Shown here: piece after piece, positions 5,911 through 5,948 of the stretch
Layout: each line of letters opens with the position of its first letter
Numbering within the stretch: position 1 is the first letter of the stretch
Source: Desulfobacteraceae bacterium UBA5852
GTDB lineage: Bacteria > Desulfobacterota > Desulfobacteria > Desulfobacterales > UBA5852
Direction of reading: 5' to 3'
Length of the DNA stretch: 5,948 nt
Assembly: GCA_002432195.1 (NCBI GenBank)
Contig: DJGG01000142.1
Location: forward strand, 1-5,948
Position numbers and translations under genes: made by a program
Notes under the pieces: generated by a model
Database searches by the model: none
Told to the model about the DNA's origin: nothing
What the model saw: only the letters and a program-made list of their open reading frames with translations

Positions 5911-5946
5911 CCGGCCGCGCGGCGCTGGGCGCCGGCCGCGCGGCGC
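5911..5946. repeat. 15-nt exact direct repeat, GC-only, downstream of the universal stress gene
   Basis: CCGGCCGCGCGGCGC occurs at 5911-5925 and again at 5932-5946, a 21-nt period. Each copy contains the palindrome GCCGCGCGGC, so the pair can also fold: GGCGC (5921-5925) with GCGCC (5929-5933). A small GGGC-AACC-GCCC hairpin precedes it at 5901-5912. This may be a strong terminator structure or an intergenic repeat; the window ends before this can be judged. Confidence 0.5.
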
Positions 5947-5948
5947 GG

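Overview
The window is very GC-rich, with codon third positions dominated by G and C. It reads as a chromosomal segment of an anaerobic or facultative respiratory bacterium. A deltaproteobacterial (Desulfobacterota/Desulfuromonadia-like) or Myxococcota-like host fits best. This is inferred from three things together: a large periplasmic multiheme cytochrome c, MopE-type Asp/Cys metal-binding repeats, and two strong sigma-54 promoter matches. No rRNA, tRNA or marker gene is present to settle taxonomy.

Layout: (1) 1-1752, plus strand: the 3' part of a gene for a probable lipoprotein with an alpha/beta-hydrolase (lipase/esterase-like) core; its start codon lies before the window. (2) 1753-1984: intergenic region with a GC-rich hairpin after the hydrolase gene, a palindrome, and a strong sigma-54 (-24/-12) promoter match at 1906-1921. 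(3) 1985-3934, plus strand: a 649-residue exported decaheme cytochrome c. It joins two N-terminal MopE-type motifs to a core resembling the octaheme tetrathionate reductase (OTR) family, plus two extra C-terminal hemes. (4) 3935-4011: short convergent spacer with an inverted repeat. (5) 4012-4533, minus strand: a stand-alone cyclic-nucleotide-binding-domain protein. (6) 4534-4942: divergent intergenic region with a near-perfect sigma-54 promoter at 4835-4850 and a strong Shine-Dalgarno for the next gene. (7) 4943-5878, plus strand: a tandem-domain universal stress protein. (8) 5879-5948: GC-rich tail with a 15-nt direct repeat.

How the parts may work together (inference): the cytochrome and the universal stress protein each have their own sigma-54 promoter match, so both may be switched on by enhancer-binding-protein regulators under a change of electron acceptor, nitrogen status or stress. 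The cyclic-nucleotide-binding protein between them has no visible output domain and may be a small signal sensor. The most unusual item is the fusion of MopE-type metal-binding motifs to an OTR-like decaheme cytochrome.
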